A stretch of 64,000 nt of DNA from Stramonita haemastoma. Lineage: Eukaryota; Mollusca; Gastropoda; Neogastropoda; Muricidae. Where the stretch lies: the NCBI GenBank assembly GCA_030674155.1, contig CM060324.1, forward strand, positions 54,042,126 to 54,106,125, read 5' to 3'. Of the stretch, positions 38,336 through 64,000 are shown piece by piece; the stretch's first letter is position 1, and each line of letters begins with the position of its first letter. A program made the position numbers and the translations under genes. The notes under the pieces are model-generated. The model made no database searches. It saw nothing but the letters and a program-made list of their open reading frames with translations, and had not been told where the DNA came from.

Positions 38336-38424
38336 CACATGCCGCGTGTGCACACCAACATGCACAGTAGCTTAAAGGTAGCCTGACACACATGTCTTAC
38401 AGAGGAAAGTGTGTGTCAGATCCT

Positions 38425-38705
38425 AGTCAGTGCCCCAAACTTTTTCCTTCATCCGCTAGACCATGATAGTGCTCTGGGTGTTTGTCTTCCAGACAAGACG
38501 ATCTACTGAAGTCCCATGTGCAACAGGCATTCAGGACATGTAAAAGAACACTTGGCAACCAGAGAGTTGCCTCTGTAGAAATTACAACATGCAGACAAAA
38601 AATGAAATAATGGGTGGCACTGCTATTATGGCCACACTCTCACAAGGAATGGCAACCCAAATTCTACGCAGAGAAATCTTCTGTGATTGAACACAATAGG
38701 CTACA
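38425..38705 (+). mobile_element. SINE C, diverged copy
   Basis: Recognisable by CCCCAAACTTTTTCCTTCAT, CATGTAAAAGAACACTTGGC and TACGCAGAGAAATCTTCTG. Internal deletions. Confidence 0.6.
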
Positions 38706-38721
38706 CAAGACAAAAGTCACA

Positions 38722-38742
38722 ATATATATATATATATATATC

Positions 38743-38782
<40 letters not shown>
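38722..38782. repeat. (TA)n(TG)n array
   Basis: AT repeat followed by GT repeat. Confidence 0.9.
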
Positions 38783-38925
38783 AATGCACGCAAGACAACA
38801 TGCGCACATGTTAAAACCTGTTCTGCCTTTTGGAAGGGTAGGCCATTGTAAACCAGTTGCAACGGATGACAAAATTTACAAAAGTGCATGCACATGGGAA
38901 CTAGATGTAAACATGCATTGGAGTC
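38783..38925 (+). mobile_element. SINE A fragment
   Basis: Diverged body (GGGTAGGCCATTGTAAACC ... AACTAGATGTAAACATGC) following an AT/GT repeat. Confidence 0.55.
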
Positions 38926-39873
38926 CTTACTTTTTTGTTGTTGTTTTTTTGTTTTTTGCTGCCTCATCTTCTGGGACATCCCCGCCATAGCCATACCCAG
39001 ATTCGTTATGTCTTATCCTGAGGGTCAGAAGCCCATCAATATTAGGCCACTGTTGGGCCACCAGTCAGAGGGGCCCTGCACTTCTGCTGGGTCACTTTGG
39101 TGGTGTTCAGTGTTGCCTGTTCTGAGCTAACATACACAGGACACCAGTCCACCTACTAAGTCCCCTACTAAAGACAATATTAGCTCAGTTGTGGAGCCAA
39201 CGTCCCTCCAACAACCGTCCCCCCACAAACTGAAACCCTTAAGGCTTTGACACAAACCCACCACAGGGACAGAAATATATGGGTAAACTGAATCTGAGGT
39301 CACCATGAGACCAGAGCAACGGGGGCCACCGAATCGGAGGCAATTTTTATTATTGCATGATGATCAATGGTGATGAGGATGATGTAATGGTGCTGCTGTG
39401 AAGTGTATCCGCTTTGAGACTACTTGACAGGGTTGTACTCTACGCTTACTGTCATAATAATTATATTCTGATGTCAATGGGGCCCGAGAGATACAGATAC
39501 CTGCAGTGTTGGTCTGATAATTTGAGCGACACTCTTACAAATTCGCATCTATAAAGTGTGGTTCCAGTTTTCCCACTGAGCCCATAGCACTTTCACTCTG
39601 GGTAGGAGCCCGCGGGAGTCTGAAAAATCCCTTTGACTCTTATGGGAATCACTGAAAATGAAAACTTATGGGAATCACTGAAAAAAAATCATTTGACAAT
39701 TAGAATTTGATCGGTTGATTGTGTTGTAGTCCTAATGCAACTATCTGATTTAAGGACTGTACCATCAACTAACCGTCACCTATACCGAAATCTTATATTA
39801 TAGGCCTATACACGCTACATTATACACACTAAAGATTTACATCACAGACTTGCTGAAGAGCAGCTTGCTTGGC

Positions 39874-40018
39874 CTGTTCCGCTTTTTGAAAGAGTAGGCC
39901 ATTGTGAGCCGGTGGGAACAGATGACACGATTTACAAAATTCCATACACACAGGGACTGGATGTAAATAAAAAAAAGCACATGATTGCTTATCCCATTAT
40001 CCTCGATTAAAAAAAAAA
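39874..40018 (+). mobile_element. SINE A 3' fragment
   Basis: Body from CTGTTCCGCTTTTTGAAAG to CCATTATCCTCGATT and a poly(A) tail, about 280 bp upstream of the proposed dynein promoter. Confidence 0.65.
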
Positions 40019-40249
40019 AGGTTATCCAAGATGACAGTGGCAAGGGAAACAATCCAATGTAAATTTGAAACAAACAAAAAATTGCCACCCTTGAAAATGT
40101 GCATGGATTCATTGATTTACAGACTTTAAAATCACTGGGATTTTTTTCTCATTGAAAAGAAGGAAGAATAGTGTGACTAAGTAAAAAAAATTGTCTGGGA
40201 TTTTATTGATCTTTTCATATAGGATGGAATAAAAAATTCTAAGAAGCGC

Positions 40250-40365
40250 TTGTCATGTTTCCCGCCATTGATATTGTATTGTGGGTATTGCTAGGGTAAA
40301 TCAAGATGGCCGCCCATGGACTATTCGTGTGAAGTAGCGCTGTGTTGTTGATCGCAGTTTACTCC
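40250..40365 (+). promoter_or_regulatory. Candidate promoter and first non-coding exon of the dynein gene
   Basis: AAGATGGCCGC at 40303-40313 matches a YY1 initiator-type motif, which in animal genes usually lies just downstream of the start site. The surrounding 100 bp is locally CpG-richer than its flanks. A splice donor, CTCC|GTAAGA, occurs at 40366, consistent with a short 5'UTR exon. The ATG inside the motif would open an upstream frame of only eight codons. Confidence 0.4.
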
Positions 40366-42561
40366 GTAAGATTATTTTCCATGCAGTGGGTATGTTCAGA
40401 AACTAGGCACAAAATCATGAGATTTGTGGTAATCTGACAGTGATTGTAATGTGCTTTAATTGCGGCGATCTTTGTCCCACGATTCGTACTCTAGCATGTA
40501 CTTTTGGTACAAATATTATATATGATATCAAAGTCCCCCGAGGATTGGAACGACACACGAATAATGAAATCATAGACATGGATTTTGATGAGTAAACACA
40601 ATGTTTTCTAGTAGGTACCAAGAAAGAGCAGCAACATCAATTGATCACACTGCAAATGTGAAATTATGTGTACTGGTTGGATGAAAGCAAAGTGTATCCA
40701 CAACAAGGTGGAGTAATAAGCAGAAAGTAAAAGCATCAGGGCTTATGAAGTGTATCACTAGATTCGTTAAAGGAGCGGGAAGGACATTTAAAGTAAATAA
40801 AACAGTGACTACCGCTGCAAGAACTTTGTCAGGAAGTTTGTAAAAGCCATTGTCTTTCGATGATCAGTACTTGAAGTCTGAATACACATCTCTTCTGCTT
40901 TCTTTGTTGTATAGCTCAGAGCATTATTCTGCCCATCACTTTACAAAGTTTATTTCTTCTGTTAGACACCTGTAGTGTTTGTCCTTAATGCTACTGGCTT
41001 GACTGTGCTTGTGTTTGGTTAACTCTTTAACAGCCACCCCAAATTTCTTTTAGTCTTGTTGTTTTCTTTGAGTTCTTCACATTTTTTTCAGTCCCATTTT
41101 CCTGTGCATTTTTCATTTCTTGACCAATCTTCTGTGTTAAGACACTATTTATCTTTTCTTTCCTTTGTTTTCTATGGAAGGCTTAAATCTCCTGGTGTCT
41201 CACACATCTCTATGATGATATTGCCGCTGATCCATGGTTGCAATTTCTGTAAAACTGTCCTTAGGGCTTCTACTGTTGTTTCAGTCACCACTTGATTTTA
41301 AAACATTGTTTGTGAGGGCTTCAAGGACTTCCTCGGGTATCAGAAGAGGGATGAATTTTCCTCCTACAGTTGTTTCAGACTGTTTAGTGGTATAAGCATA
41401 ATAAGGACTTTTTCGTTAGTCTGTGTTGAATTTGAGGTGGCTTTTGTCTGTTTGTTTCTTGGCTGAGGTTCGAAGTTTATTGTGACAAGGTTGTGATTGC
41501 TGCCAGTATCAGCTTCTGTCACTGTTATTATATCTATAAAAATTTTTATAGTTCTGTGAAAATTGTGCCAGTGTTATTATGTCTATAGAAAGACTTAATA
41601 GTTCTGGAAATTATGTCAGTGTTATAGACTTTTATTGTTTTGTTGATGTTAGACCTGTACAGTTTTTCACAAGAATGTAATCTGTCTGGTGTGAAAGGGG
41701 TGTGAAATGCCCATTGTTGGAATTGATTTGATATTAAACCATTAGGGGTGTGAAATGCCTGTTACTGGAAGTGGTTTGATATTGACCAGTAGGGGTGTGA
41801 AATGTCTGTTTTTGGAATACTTTAAATACTTACAGAAAGTGTTGAGATGCCCATGTTTTTCAGTCTTCTTGATAATAACCTTCGCCAACTTTGGCGTATT
41901 ACCAGTCAGTGATTCATTCTGAATGACAAGGATGTCTTTTCGATCAACTTTGTGTTCTCTCAGTTATGTGTAAAATTTTTCAATCTTGTCATTGCCACTG
42001 TTAGTGTAGTTAGTCTGTATACTTTTGCAATATATATATTTTGAATGGTTTTGCTTGCAGGCAGATGGTCATGGTCCCGTTTGAAATAGTCCAGCATTCT
42101 TCAGATGAGACTGTATATTGTATCTATAAACTAAGGTCTCATGTGGAAACACACTCAGAACATCTTGCACATATGTTAAAACTTTGTTCTGCTTTTTAGA
42201 AGAGTAGGCCATTGTGTGCTGGTGAGAACAGATGACAAAATTGTCAAAACACATATATACAGGGGAACTCAAAGTAAAAAACAACAACGTATGAATGCTT
42301 ATTCCATTATCCTGAAAAGAAAAGAATTTGTTTAAAAGTTATTTAAGAAAAAATCGAAAGCATTGCATTGTTTATGTTTTTGTCGAATATAAAAAATATC
42401 ACATATAAGGTGCCTTACCACAGTTCACAAGTCTGTCTGTAAAAGGTGTTGTTGTAACATTTGCAAAAGAAAGCAAAGTAGAATCTCCCAATGTTACAGA
42501 ACTAGTGCACAAAAATATATATTGTAAAACAAAGAGTAAACTTATCGTAATCTAATTTTCA
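40366..42561 (+). other. Probable 5'UTR intron of the dynein gene
   Basis: This runs from the donor at 40366 to the TCTAATTTTCAG acceptor at 42561. It is mostly unique AT-rich sequence with one SINE A copy near 42095-42325. Three diverged copies of a segment reading GGGGTGTGAAATGCC lie between 41690 and 41810. No coding exon is supported. Confidence 0.4.
42095..42325 (+). mobile_element. SINE A, head-truncated
   Basis: Body from TCTTCAGATGAGACTG through AGAGTAGGCCATTGTGTGC to CTTATTCCATTATCC, diverged. Confidence 0.6.
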
Positions 42562-63988
<21,427 letters not shown>

Positions 63989-64000
63989 GTGAGTTGGAGT

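Larger units (their letters stand above)
37561..40245. other. Intergenic interval filled with transposon fragments
   Basis: It holds two LINE 3' fragments, SINE A and SINE C copies and short AT/GT repeats, listed separately. Between about 38960 and 39860 there is unclassified sequence of higher GC content that resembles no family elsewhere in the window. No gene is supported. Confidence 0.5.

Overview
The window reads as nuclear DNA of a lophotrochozoan animal, most likely a marine gastropod mollusc. The grounds are large introns with GT-AG splice sites, extreme (GT)n, (CA)n and (GA)n microsatellite density, at least four tRNA-headed SINE families, and two metazoan genes. The species call is inference. 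No prokaryotic operon, CRISPR array or functional tRNA/rRNA gene was seen. Nearly all long open frames in the window are translations of simple repeats.

Gene 1 (+ strand, exons between 4171 and about 28.1-28.5 kb) is a hypoxia-inducible factor alpha. Its bHLH exon lies upstream of the window. Exons 1-3 encode PAS-A and the linker, 4-6 PAS-B and the following linker, 7-11 a diverged oxygen-dependent degradation (ODD) region, 12 a bipartite nuclear signal, and 13-14 the C-terminal activation domain with the FIH-type CEVNAP motif. The ODD looks unusual: the N-terminal site reads LTFLSP and the only C-terminal candidate reads NHRAP without the usual tail. A 43-nt internal exon candidate and a frame-discordant junction point to unproductive splice forms or to sequence indels. 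A repeat-poor 9 kb follows, probably a long 3'UTR with several Pumilio-type sites, ending at AATAAA near 37.54 kb.

The interval 37.6-40.2 kb is intergenic and full of SINE and LINE fragments. A YY1-type initiator near 40.3 kb with a splice donor at 40366 is the probable start of gene 2.

Gene 2 (+ strand, coding exons from 42.56 kb to beyond the right edge) is the N-terminal tail of an axonemal dynein heavy chain, closest in my reading to the DNAH6/DNAH14 group. Fourteen exons chain together almost entirely in phase. Two internal frame discontinuities are noted. The two genes show no obvious functional link; they are neighbours.

The most unusual material is repetitive. One SINE family fuses a tRNA-Ala-like 5' half to an internal piece of 5S rRNA with exact 5S promoter spacing. 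The first 60 nt of dynein exon 7 with its acceptor is amplified four times inside CA repeats. One dynein exon is bracketed by inverted SINEs. A 28-bp minisatellite lays out eleven GTAAGT motifs just before an acceptor. A TTAA-flanked element of about 1 kb carries two identical 20-bp perfect palindromes.
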